DNA of 64,000 nucleotides from Desulforapulum sp034007745 (GTDB lineage: Bacteria; Desulfobacterota; Desulfobacteria; Desulfobacterales; Desulfobacteraceae): contig JAVEQI010000013.1 of NCBI GenBank assembly GCA_034007745.1, positions 1 to 64,000 of the forward strand, in the 5' to 3' direction. Positions within the stretch are counted from its first letter, which is position 1, and every line of letters begins with the position of its first letter. The notes beneath the pieces were generated by a model. That model searched no databases. It saw only the letters and a list, made by a program, of their open reading frames with translations, and was not told where the DNA came from. The translations under genes were made by a program, and so were the position numbers. Below, in pieces: positions 33,682 through 41,988 of this stretch.

Positions 33682-34056
33682 ATGCCATTGATGAAACAAC
33701 CAATCCATATCCTTGTAACCGATACCAATCTCCATGTGAGGACCCTTTTGAAGCGAGAGCTTGAACAGGACGGGCATATCATCTATCTGGCAAAAAATAA
33801 AAAAGAGGCCCAGGTTTATATCTATGGAGACAATCTGCTTGACATCGTTATCCTTGACCCTGAACTACCTGACTGCTATGGACAACCCCTCCTTGCCCAA
33901 ATCCTGGGCAGAGTTCCTCCGGTAAAGATTATTATCCACACCTTTGCTGAATTCTTTAATGGGATGATCGTTCATGACAACGTCCATTTTGTGGAAAAAA
34001 GTGCGGTAAGCATCGCTCCGTTAAAAAGCAGAATCCAATCGTTTGAAAAGACTTAG
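33682..34056 (+). CDS. Stand-alone response-regulator receiver
   Basis: A 124-residue receiver domain. The phosphoacceptor aspartate is in VILDPELPD, with a threonine in HTFAEF and the lysine in FVEKSA, so phosphorylation is possible. The first acidic pair is reduced to TDT. No output domain is present. GGAAAG precedes the ATG. It converges on two UspA genes and its kinase is unknown. Confidence 0.75.
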   Translation: MPLMKQPIHILVTDTNLHVRTLLKRELEQDGHIIYLAKNKKEAQVYIYGDNLLDIVILDPELPDCYGQPLLAQILGRVPPVKIIIHTFAEFFNGMIVHDNVHFVEKSAVSIAPLKSRIQSFEKT

Positions 34057-34060
34057 CCTG

Positions 34061-34519
34061 CTATTTTCTTATGCTGAAAACAGGAATGGGCGAATGCCTG
34101 AAAAGTTTTTCAGCGGTTGTACCAAAGAGAAATTCAGGAAGGTTGGTCCTCCCCCTCTGGCCGACAACGAGAATATCTCCATCCTCCCCATCAACGGCCA
34201 TGAGAATCTCCTCAAAGGGGGTGCCGTAACGAATAATGATCTTTGCATCTGCAACCGTACCTCCACAGGCTATCAGCAGCTCTTCAAGATCTCTTTTTCT
34301 TCTTTCCTTATCATCACTTATATATTTTTCAGCTAAAAAGCTATTGGGATGCTCAACATTAAAGGCCCGCCTGGCAAGCTCAACTGTCTTTTGATTGATG
34401 ACATTGACAAGCACCAGCCGGGCTGATAACCCCTTTGAAAGAGAAACTGAATGTTCGAGGATATCCCTTGAGTAATCGGAAAAATCAATGGCTGCCACAA
34501 CACTTTTTATACGTTTCAT
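34061..34519 (-). CDS. UspA-family universal stress protein
   Basis: A 152-residue Usp domain. The nucleotide loop GQRGRTNLPEFLFGTTAE fits G-x2-G-x9-G-[ST], so ATP binding is likely. Length is typical of a single-domain Usp. It lies 94 bp downstream of a second Usp gene. Usp proteins act in stress survival, with no fixed reaction. Confidence 0.9.
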   Translation of the reverse strand: MKRIKSVVAAIDFSDYSRDILEHSVSLSKGLSARLVLVNVINQKTVELARRAFNVEHPNSFLAEKYISDDKERRKRDLEELLIACGGTVADAKIIIRYGTPFEEILMAVDGEDGDILVVGQRGRTNLPEFLFGTTAEKLFRHSPIPVFSIRK

Positions 34520-34613
34520 CTATTCTTCTCCTTAAAATATGTACCCATTGATGCAACACTGAAGGCAACTGAAGAAACAGGCTAAATGGGCAATTTTATT
34601 TTGATCACAGGTC

Positions 34614-35096
34614 TTATTTTTTCTGAAGGAACAAATCCGGCTCCCTGACACTTAACACCGGCACCTTGGCATGCCTGAAGACCTTTTCGGCGTTGGATCC
34701 GAAAAGGGTCCTTGCAATATTACTCCTGCCCTTGTTGCCAATTACAATAATATCAACATTTTCCTGCTGGGCAAAGCTGAGAATCTCCTCAAAGGGAATT
34801 CCCACAGAGATATGAATGGACATGGACGACTTCATATCAAAAAATCTCTCAGTTACAACCGATCGGATCTCGTTATAGCGCTCAGTCCTCATTTCAGATA
34901 TGTAACGATCAATGTCAATACCGTTTGGATAGTAGGCTCCAGCCATTTTCAAACCGTTGATATCCCTCTGGTTGACCACGTTAAAAAGGAAGATCTCCGC
35001 ATCGGAGACCACTGCAATTTCAACGGCATACTCGAGGGCAAGGGTTGAATATTCGGAGAGGTCCATACCCACGAGGATTTTTTTTATTCTTTTCAT
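34614..35096 (-). CDS. UspA-family universal stress protein
   Basis: A 160-residue Usp paralogue of the preceding gene (common MKRIK start and FRHAKVPVLSVRE end). The nucleotide loop is GNKGRSNIARTLFGSNAE, also of the ATP-binding type. GGAGGCAGCA precedes the ATG. It lies 25 bp after a CBS-ACT gene in the same direction. Confidence 0.9.
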   Translation of the reverse strand: MKRIKKILVGMDLSEYSTLALEYAVEIAVVSDAEIFLFNVVNQRDINGLKMAGAYYPNGIDIDRYISEMRTERYNEIRSVVTERFFDMKSSMSIHISVGIPFEEILSFAQQENVDIIVIGNKGRSNIARTLFGSNAEKVFRHAKVPVLSVREPDLFLQKK

Positions 35097-35121
35097 TGCT
35101 GCCTCCTTTGGCCTTTATTTC

Positions 35122-35802
35122 TTACTTAAAAACGATTCTTTTACCGGTTATCTGGTCTGCGGCATAGGTGACTTCGCCAATATTTCCAAGATCGATGATT
35201 GTCTCGTCAAAAAGATCCTGGGCAAGATCAAATGTATAAATAATGATTCTTCTCGATTCATTGTCCGTGCCCTCATAGGACGTCATAATGCTGTTAATCC
35301 GTCCCTTGTGTTTATGAAAGATAGCCGTAAGATCCTGTACGATTCCAGGCCTGTCCTTGAGCGTGACTGCAAACATCTGCCCCTTGTGATCCCCACCCAC
35401 AAACGAAACAAGGGATCTGAAAACATCGCTCTTGGTGATGATCCCCACCATGGTGCCGTCTTCGCCTATCACAGGCATGCCTGTAATGTTGTTGCGGAGC
35501 ATTTGGGCTGCTGCCTCATCAACGGTAAAATTATAGGGAATGGTTTTCACCGGACTTGACATGAGTGATTTGACCTTGATCTTATTAACCAGGGAGGTGA
35601 GCTCATAAATATCAAGGGTGGTTGCCTCGGACGGCGACGCCTTTTTGATATCTCCATCAGTCACGATTCCAACGATACTTCCCTTGTCCATAACCGGAAC
35701 CATGGAAATTATCTTGGTTTTAAAGAGCTTTGACAAATCCACAAGTGATGCATCCTTATCAACTGTGATAACGGGTCTGCTCATCCATTTGTTTATCAGC
35801 AT
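35122..35802 (-). CDS. CBS-pair protein with ACT domain
   Basis: A 226-residue cytosolic regulator. Two CBS motifs (residues ~5-60 and ~75-135: LINKWMSRPVITVDKD, VKSLMSSPVKTIPYNF, MPVIGEDGTMVGIITKSD) bind adenosyl compounds in the family. An ACT domain follows (VTLKDRPGIVQDLTAIF). The start is ATG 9 bp inside an open frame because GGGAG lies 8 bases ahead. It leads the Usp pair, suggesting an energy-sensing stress unit. Confidence 0.85.
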   Translation of the reverse strand: MLINKWMSRPVITVDKDASLVDLSKLFKTKIISMVPVMDKGSIVGIVTDGDIKKASPSEATTLDIYELTSLVNKIKVKSLMSSPVKTIPYNFTVDEAAAQMLRNNITGMPVIGEDGTMVGIITKSDVFRSLVSFVGGDHKGQMFAVTLKDRPGIVQDLTAIFHKHKGRINSIMTSYEGTDNESRRIIIYTFDLAQDLFDETIIDLGNIGEVTYAADQITGKRIVFK

Positions 35803-35924
35803 CGTACACACTCCCTATAATTTTTTTTGACTTCCAAAATATAACCCATGCCTTCATAATTCTCTAAACTGTCAACATTGTCAACATTCATGCATAGCAA
35901 TTTTTATGCCGAATTCTTTATAAT

Positions 35925-36005
35925 CGGCACGGCCGGAGCGAGAGAGGCATCCGGCCACAACGAATATTGAAACACCGCCAATAACAACGCTTCGGCGGGA
36001 GTTTC
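35925..36005. repeat. CGTTGTGGCC-type element, copy 1
   Basis: CGGCACGGCCGGAGCGAGAG at the left and GGCGGGAGTTTC at the right, with CACAACGAATATTGAAACACC between. Copies in the opposite orientation lie at 44015-44092 and 63068-63150. Confidence 0.7.
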
Positions 36006-36145
36006 TTATAAACCCACATGTCCTTACGGACACGACGAACGATGAAACACGATAGATGTTAGCGTTTAGCCGTTAGCTAAGAGCTAATGGCTAACAGCTA
36101 AAAGCTGTTTCTTATAAAAAACCCCCATGTCCTGCGGGCACAACC
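36003..36145. repeat. TTAGC-array palindromic repeat, copy D
   Basis: A full copy with both outer flanks: TTTCTTATAAACCCACATGT, the small TCC/GGA hairpin, GAAACACGATAG, the TTAGC and GCTAA halves, and TTTCTTATAAAAAACCCCCA at the other side. Confidence 0.85.
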
Positions 36146-36303
36146 AGGCATAAAGAACAATAATCAAGCCGAAAACAGTGAAGCTTATCGGCAAAGGCCT
36201 GGGTCTCCCCAGGTTAAAATGCAAGGGTTCCCAATTCATGCCATCAATTATTTTAAAGAACCATTGACTTGGGAATACAAAAAAGGATAATACCATCATA
36301 CGC

Positions 36304-36319
36304 ATGAACAGTTGCTCAT
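36304..36319. promoter_or_regulatory. Candidate ArsR/SmtB operator
   Basis: ATGAACAGTTGCTCAT is a 16-bp imperfect palindrome with six of eight pairs matching. It matches the ATGAACA..TGTTCAT pattern of SmtB/ArsR sites and lies 26 bp before the regulator start, so autorepression by metal-free protein is plausible. Confidence 0.6.
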
Positions 36320-36344
36320 ACGTAATATTGCTGAGAGGATATTT

Positions 36345-36698
36345 ATGACAGGCAAACGTTGTTGTGATCTGGAGGAGCATGAGGGCCTGGAGGAGATAAA
36401 AAAAAAGATGCCTGAGGATGACATCTTTTTTTATCTGGCGGATTTTTTTAAAGTATTTGGAGACAGGACCCGTATTAAAATTATCTGCGCCCTGTTCAAT
36501 GGGGATATGTGCGTTGGAAGTATCGCAGAACTGCTTAACATGACGCAATCATCCATTTCACATCAATTGAGAATTTTGAAGGCAAGTCGGCTGGTTAAGG
36601 TTCGAAAACAAGGAAAATATGCATTTTACTCTTTGGATGACATTCATGTGGTGGAAATTTACAAAATGGGTTTGGAACACATCAAGGAGACAATATAA
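36345..36698 (+). CDS. ArsR/SmtB-family metal-sensing repressor
   Basis: A 117-residue winged-helix repressor started at the ATG after GAGAGG. The helix-turn-helix is SIAELLNMTQSSISHQLRIL. The last helix carries the exact alpha-5 zinc-site spacing D-x-H-x10-H-x2-E (DIHVVEIYKMGLEHIKE). An N-terminal RCCDLEEHE segment could add an alpha-3N cysteine site as in CadC. Zinc or cadmium sensing is expected. It lies 77 bp before the P-type ATPase it probably controls. Confidence 0.92.
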   Translation: MTGKRCCDLEEHEGLEEIKKKMPEDDIFFYLADFFKVFGDRTRIKIICALFNGDMCVGSIAELLNMTQSSISHQLRILKASRLVKVRKQGKYAFYSLDDIHVVEIYKMGLEHIKETI

Positions 36699-36775
36699 AA
36701 TATGTGCCTGACAATAATTTGGGAAAACCAAACAAATGCGGATACAATATCTGCAAGGACAATGGAGTGATTGAC

Positions 36776-38794
36776 ATGCTTAAACCGACTCATACCCATG
36801 ATCATTCCTGTGTCAGCGGCGGTCTGACAGCTTTAAACGATATTGGTTGCAACTGTGGTAGTTCAGCTTGCAGCACCCCGGAAACAGATAACCTGGCCTT
36901 TGAAGATACAAGGCCGGGCCCTATTGAAAAGTTTATACATTATGGTAAAGAAAACTGGCAGTTGGGATTATCATTTGTTGTGTTTTTCTATGGATTGATC
37001 TCGGGCCTGGAAAACCAGCAAAATTTTTTTGTGTTTGCCATTGCCTATGGTCTGGTTGCCAGGAACGTTCTGGCAGATGCCGTCAGAGGTGTTTTTAAAG
37101 GCAGAATGCTGGATGAAAACTTCCTGATGGGAATCGCATCAATTGTTGCCTTTGCCATTGGTCAATATGCCGAAGGTGTCGCCGTAATGCTGTTTTACCA
37201 GGTGGGACTGATGGCTGAGCATTATGCACTGAATCGATCCAAAAATTCAATTTCAGCCCTCCTGGACATAAAACCCGTGTTTGCAAATATAAAGACACCC
37301 TTTGGGGTAAAAAAAGTAACTCCAGGGGATGTCAATATCGGCGACATTATTGTGGTAAAAGCGGGTGAAAAAATACCCCTGGATGGAACCGTGGTGTCGG
37401 GAGACAGCAGTCTGGACACGTCGGCGATTACAGGGGAATCCATGCCTGCAGCAGTTGAGATGGATTCTCTAGTATACAGCGGTTCCATCAATCTTTCGGC
37501 CGTAATTGAGATCAGGGTAGAAAAAAGTCATGAAAACTCCACGGTATCAAAGATACTTGAATTGGTGGGAAAGGCGAATCAAAACAAAGCAAAAACCGAA
37601 AAATTCATCACCAGGTTTGCTAAGGTCTACACACCCGTTGTGGTCGCTGCAGCTGTCCTGATAGCGGTTTTTCCCCCGCTTCTAATGGCTGAACCCTTTT
37701 CCAAATGGATCTACCGCGCAGCTATTTTTCTGGTGGTGTCCTGCCCGTGTGCCCTGGTCATATCCATACCCCTTGGGTATTTTGGCGGTATTGGTGGTGC
37801 CGCCAGAGCTGGAATCCTGATCAAGGGCGGCAATTATCTGGAAGTTCTGAAGAATGTGGGAGCGGTTGTTTTTGATAAGACCGGAACTCTGACCAAGGGT
37901 AATTTTACGATAAACCACATTGAAGCCCTGAACGGATATACAAAAGATGAAATATTATGTATCAGTGCTCACATGGAACGATTCTCGAATCATCCCATTG
38001 CAAGGGCGATTTCAGATAAATATTCCGGAACAATTGATGAATCTGATGTTCAGGACATAAAAGAGCTGCCCGGAAAAGGTGTTGATGGAATATACCGGGG
38101 CAGGCATGTTCTCATCGGGAACGAAGCCATGATGGCCGAATACGGGATACAAGTTCCCGATCACGACCACCAGGGAACGATTTTATTTGTCGCTGAAAAC
38201 AAGATTATTACCGGAATCCTTTCGATCACGGATGAGATAAAGGAAGGGGCGGCCAGGGGGATTCAGGAGCTCAAGGACGCCGGAATTGACCAGGTGGTCA
38301 TGCTCACCGGGGACAGGGACAAAATTGCACGAAACATAGCCGAAAAACTCGGAATCACCCGGGTCTATTCCCAATTGCTTCCCCATGAAAAGGTGGATAA
38401 GCTCGAAGAGGTCATGCAGAACACAGGGAAAAAACATGTGGTGTTTGTGGGTGACGGCATCAATGACGCTCCGGTACTGAGCAGAGCCGATGTCGGCATT
38501 GCCATGGGCGCCCTGGGGTCCGACATTGCCATTGAGGCGGCAGATGTTGTTCTGATGACCGATGAAATCACGAAGGTCGCCGAAGTTATCCGGATATCGA
38601 AATTTACAAGCCGGATCATCTGGCAAAATATTGTGCTGGCCCTTGGTGTAAAAGCAGTGATTATGATTCTTGGCGTCATGGGCATTGCCAATCTTTGGTT
38701 AGCGGTGTTCGGTGATGTGGGGGTCGCCTTTCTCGCCATTCTCAACGCAGGAAGAGCCATATATTTTTCAAGGAACAAGTCTCCGATTTTCTGA
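36776..38794 (+). CDS. Zn/Cd-type P1B ATPase
   Basis: A 672-residue heavy-metal efflux ATPase of the inner membrane. The start ATG has GGAG upstream; an in-frame GTG at 36704 is less likely. The catalytic sites are CPCALVIS in a membrane helix (near residue 322), DKTGTLTKG with the phosphorylated aspartate (near 365), SNHPIARAI and GDGINDAPVL. Lysine in the next-to-last helix region and GDVG in the last fit the Zn/Cd group. The N-terminus lacks an HMA domain but has a His/Cys-rich stretch (THTHDHSC, CNCGSSAC). It is probably regulated by the adjacent SmtB-type protein. Confidence 0.94.
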   Translation: MLKPTHTHDHSCVSGGLTALNDIGCNCGSSACSTPETDNLAFEDTRPGPIEKFIHYGKENWQLGLSFVVFFYGLISGLENQQNFFVFAIAYGLVARNVLADAVRGVFKGRMLDENFLMGIASIVAFAIGQYAEGVAVMLFYQVGLMAEHYALNRSKNSISALLDIKPVFANIKTPFGVKKVTPGDVNIGDIIVVKAGEKIPLDGTVVSGDSSLDTSAITGESMPAAVEMDSLVYSGSINLSAVIEIRVEKSHENSTVSKILELVGKANQNKAKTEKFITRFAKVYTPVVVAAAVLIAVFPPLLMAEPFSKWIYRAAIFLVVSCPCALVISIPLGYFGGIGGAARAGILIKGGNYLEVLKNVGAVVFDKTGTLTKGNFTINHIEALNGYTKDEILCISAHMERFSNHPIARAISDKYSGTIDESDVQDIKELPGKGVDGIYRGRHVLIGNEAMMAEYGIQVPDHDHQGTILFVAENKIITGILSITDEIKEGAARGIQELKDAGIDQVVMLTGDRDKIARNIAEKLGITRVYSQLLPHEKVDKLEEVMQNTGKKHVVFVGDGINDAPVLSRADVGIAMGALGSDIAIEAADVVLMTDEITKVAEVIRISKFTSRIIWQNIVLALGVKAVIMILGVMGIANLWLAVFGDVGVAFLAILNAGRAIYFSRNKSPIF

Positions 38795-38937
38795 GGCCGG
38801 CTGTACACCCTGTAAAAATATTTCATCCAGCCGAAACCATTCTAATGCCCTGCCCAGATTGCCAGCTTACCTGGACAATTTTAGCTGGGGACTTGTTCAT
38901 CCGCAATTGGGTGAAAGCGCCTCTGCCATGGCAAGAC

Positions 38938-39048
38938 CTTATAACCCACACGTCTTTACGGACACAACGAACGATAAAACACGATAGCCGTTAGCTCTTA
39001 GCTAAGAGCTAACAGCTAACAGCTAATCGCTGTTTCTCATAAAAAAAG
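38938..39048. repeat. TTAGC-array palindromic repeat, copy E
   Basis: CTTATAACCCACACGTCTTT, the TTACGGACACAACGAACG flank, CACGATAGCCGTTAGC, then AGCTAACAGCTAATCGCTGT and TTTCTCATAAAAAAAG. Located between convergent genes. Confidence 0.85.
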
Positions 39049-39073
39049 GGATAAAGACAGCAGCAATTACGAA

Positions 39074-40504
39074 TCATTCCCTTGCATTTGCACCTATTTT
39101 GATGCTGTACCTGTCAAGCTTCGAGTGAAAGGTGGGTCGTGATATGCCCAGCAGTTTGGCAGCCCTGGAACGATTCCCCTCGGTAAAATCCAGGGCCTCC
39201 TCCATTAGAAGGGAGGCAACATAGTCCAGGCAGGTATCAAAAATCTTTTCCTCTTTTTCCGATTTAAGACATTCGCGCACCCACTGCCGTACACCGTCAA
39301 TGGGAGTTCCTTCGCCGACATCCGTCCGGTTCCGGTTGTCAAGTTCGGTCAGGGTAATCTCTTCGGCCTGGACCGGAGCACCCCTGTTAAAGATCAAGAC
39401 CTTTTTCAGCACATTGGCAAGCTCCCGGATGTTGCCGGGCCAGTCATACTGCTCGATCTTGTGCACTGCATCGGGGGAGATGCCGGGATTTACCATGGAC
39501 ATTTCAGAGCTGAGCCTTGCCAGCAGGTAGTCGGCAAGAATGACACTGTCCCCCTTTCGTTCCCGCAGGGGGGGCATGGTGATGGTGATCACCTGGAGGC
39601 GATAGTAGAGATCCTCCCTGAACAGCCCGTCAGCCACGGCCCGTTCAAGATCCCTGTTGGTTGCGGCAATTATCCTTACATCCACGCTGATCGGCTCCTT
39701 GCCTCCCAGACGTTCGATGCTGTTCTCCTGGAGAAGGCGCAGGAACTTTGCCTGGATGCTCATGGGCATGTCCCCGATCTCGTCGAGGAAAACGGTGCCT
39801 CCCATTGCCTGCTCAATTTTCCCAACCCGGCGGTGGGCCGCCCCGGTAAAAGATCCCTTTTCATACCCGAAGAGCTCGCTCTCAAGCAGGGTCTCAGGAA
39901 TTGCAACACAGTTGATGACCATGAAAGGTTTTTCAGCCCTCAGGGAGTGGTTGTAAACGGCCCTTGCTGCCAGCTCCTTGCCTGTCCCGGATTCTCCCCG
40001 GATAAGAACGGTGGCGTCGGTTGACGACACCCGGCCAATGGCCTTGTACACCTCAAGCATCTGGCTGCTGGTTCCCACAAGGGCTTCACGATTGGAAAAA
40101 TCGTCCACCCCTGGATTCACATCCACTGGGGAAGACATGCACCTGCCTGCCAAAAGGGCTTTTTTTATCAAGTCAAGCATCTCAGGCACGTCAAAGGGTT
40201 TGTATATATAATCGTAGGCACCCTGTTTGATAGCCTCTATGGCCGTTTCTGTCGTTCCAAACGCCGTTATGATAATCACGGGAAGTTTTGGATTAACGGC
40301 GTGAATCGCCTCAAACACCTCCATTCCGCTCATATCGGGCAAACGGATATCAAGGATCACAAGATCCGGATTTAAGTCTGCGGCCATGGCGATCCCATCC
40401 TGACCGTTATAGGCAACCTCTGTGCGATAGCCTTCCTGAACGAGGATCTTGGTAAAACTGAGGCTCAGCTGCTGATCATCGTCAATAAGAAGTATCAGTC
40501 CCAT
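39074..40504 (-). CDS. NtrC-family sigma-54-dependent response regulator
   Basis: A 476-residue enhancer-binding regulator. Residues 1-120 form a receiver with LVILDIRLPDMSG (phosphoaspartate), the AAA+ domain spans ~140-380 (GESGTGKE Walker A, GSFTGA for sigma-54 contact, LDEIGDM Walker B), and a Fis-type helix-turn-helix ends the protein (NRSRAAKLLGISRPTFHSKL). It activates sigma-54 promoters. The partner kinase is encoded next, overlapping by 23 bp. Target genes are unknown, but the transporters downstream are candidates. Confidence 0.95.
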   Translation of the reverse strand: MGLILLIDDDQQLSLSFTKILVQEGYRTEVAYNGQDGIAMAADLNPDLVILDIRLPDMSGMEVFEAIHAVNPKLPVIIITAFGTTETAIEAIKQGAYDYIYKPFDVPEMLDLIKKALLAGRCMSSPVDVNPGVDDFSNREALVGTSSQMLEVYKAIGRVSSTDATVLIRGESGTGKELAARAVYNHSLRAEKPFMVINCVAIPETLLESELFGYEKGSFTGAAHRRVGKIEQAMGGTVFLDEIGDMPMSIQAKFLRLLQENSIERLGGKEPISVDVRIIAATNRDLERAVADGLFREDLYYRLQVITITMPPLRERKGDSVILADYLLARLSSEMSMVNPGISPDAVHKIEQYDWPGNIRELANVLKKVLIFNRGAPVQAEEITLTELDNRNRTDVGEGTPIDGVRQWVRECLKSEKEEKIFDTCLDYVASLLMEEALDFTEGNRSRAAKLLGISRPTFHSKLDRYSIKIGANARE

Positions 40505-41972
40505 GGGCGCTCTCCTTGACCGGTATTTTAATTATAAATTCGGCTCCTTCCAACCTGCCAGATCGAACAAAAAAAATGCCCCCATGCTCCCGGACAATTC
40601 TTTCGACAATGCTCAGTCCAAGACCGGAGCCATCCTCCTTGGTGGTGAAAAACGGATTTGTAATATCCTTGATTATAGGTTCTGGAATCCCAGGACCATT
40701 ATCAACGATGGAGATAACAACAGCGTTACCCATCTCTGGGACAAATTCTCTTGTTTCAGTTATCACGACCCTGCCTCCCTGGTCCATGGCTTCACAGGCA
40801 TTGGTCAAAAGATTCACCAGGGCCTCCTTTAACCGGTCTTTGTCCACCAATACCTGACTAAGATCAAGATCAGGTTCAAACGCCAGCTCCACATTGTACT
40901 CCTTGATCCGATATTCCAAAAGGGTGATTGCCGAATCAATGATAGTACGTACGTTGGAAAGCTTGAGCCTCAACTTCGGAGGCCTTGCAAACTCGATGAA
41001 ATTCTGAACAATCCTGTCAATTCTGGCAATCTCGTCTGAGATCACCTGGAGATCCTCGTTTTGAATGTCCGTGAGATCAAGGGATCGGCTCAGAGAAAAC
41101 ATGCGCATTTTGATCGAGGTAAAGGGGTTTCTGATGGTGTGGGCAACCCCTGCCGCCATTTCACCGACCACCACCATTCTTTCTGCCTGGACAAGATGTT
41201 GCCTACTTTTTGCCAGGGCATCATGGGTGTCGCCAAACTCCTTCATCATACCCTCCAGGGAATGTTTCAACGAAACCACCTCATCCTGGCGACTCTCGTC
41301 GGGCGAACCTCCGGTTTCAATGGCAAGCCCCCTGATGGGGATCAGAATCTGACGGTAGAGAACAAACAGCAGAAGCCCGCAAAGGGATAAAAAAAGCGCC
41401 ATTCCGAAAAAGCCTACCCGTCTCAATGCAGTTGAACGAAGTTGGTTTTTTTCTTCAGTCTTCTGAATGACGTTCCACTGATTCTGGCTGAACTTGCGAC
41501 AAAGATCAAGCAGGCTGAAAAAAAGTTCCCGGTGGTGTTCATGGACAAGGGAGATGGTCTCATGCTCCGTGGAATGCCGGTAATTGTCAATCACCATATC
41601 CTTGGCCGCTACATAGGTGACATATTGATTTTTTATCCTTTCAAGAATGTCCCTCTGTTCCGGATTGAGATCCAGGCTGGAAGCGCTGTCAAGGCTCTGC
41701 CTGAAGACCTCCCTGTACTGGCCAAGGGATTGAAGCCATTTTGCCTCACCGTCAACAAAATAATAGGTGACAAACCCCTTTTGATTTGCGAGGGCAAGCT
41801 CCATGTCCTGGGCCGTCTTAAATAAAACCACCTCTTTTTCCACCATGGTAACCAGCATGGCATCGTTCTGGTACGTGTACCACAAAAGAGCGATGCCGCC
41901 TGACAGGGCAATGACAGCCATGGCACAAAAGATATAGATGATCTTCAACCTCAGGGTGAGATAGTGTGCCAT
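40482..41972 (-). CDS. NtrB-type sensor histidine kinase
   Basis: A 496-residue membrane kinase. Helices at ~10-30 and ~185-210 enclose a ~155-residue periplasmic helical sensor of the 4HB/MCP type. The dimerisation box is GVAHTIRNPFTSIKMR with the phosphorylated histidine, and the ATPase motifs are NLLTNACEAM, DNGPGIPE and GSGLGLSIV. It phosphorylates the downstream NtrC-type regulator (23-bp overlap). The signal is unknown. Confidence 0.95.
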   Translation of the reverse strand: MAHYLTLRLKIIYIFCAMAVIALSGGIALLWYTYQNDAMLVTMVEKEVVLFKTAQDMELALANQKGFVTYYFVDGEAKWLQSLGQYREVFRQSLDSASSLDLNPEQRDILERIKNQYVTYVAAKDMVIDNYRHSTEHETISLVHEHHRELFFSLLDLCRKFSQNQWNVIQKTEEKNQLRSTALRRVGFFGMALFLSLCGLLLFVLYRQILIPIRGLAIETGGSPDESRQDEVVSLKHSLEGMMKEFGDTHDALAKSRQHLVQAERMVVVGEMAAGVAHTIRNPFTSIKMRMFSLSRSLDLTDIQNEDLQVISDEIARIDRIVQNFIEFARPPKLRLKLSNVRTIIDSAITLLEYRIKEYNVELAFEPDLDLSQVLVDKDRLKEALVNLLTNACEAMDQGGRVVITETREFVPEMGNAVVISIVDNGPGIPEPIIKDITNPFFTTKEDGSGLGLSIVERIVREHGGIFFVRSGRLEGAEFIIKIPVKESAHGTDTSY

Positions 41973-41988
41973 TACCTGCCATGACCTC

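Larger units (their letters stand above)
35803..36344. other. Intergenic region with two repeat families
   Basis: 542 bp between divergent genes. It holds one copy of the GAAACTCC/CGTTGTGG element (35925-36005), a TTAGC element (36003-36145) and then ~150 bp that should carry the ArsR promoter and operator. Confidence 0.6.

Noticed and set aside
33479..33703. A 74-codon minus-strand open frame before the receiver gene
   Set aside because: No ribosome site, overlaps the receiver start, and composition is unlike the neighbouring genes.
36084..36548. A long minus-strand frame over the ArsR gene
   Set aside because: It crosses the repeat and lies antisense to the clear ArsR coding frame.
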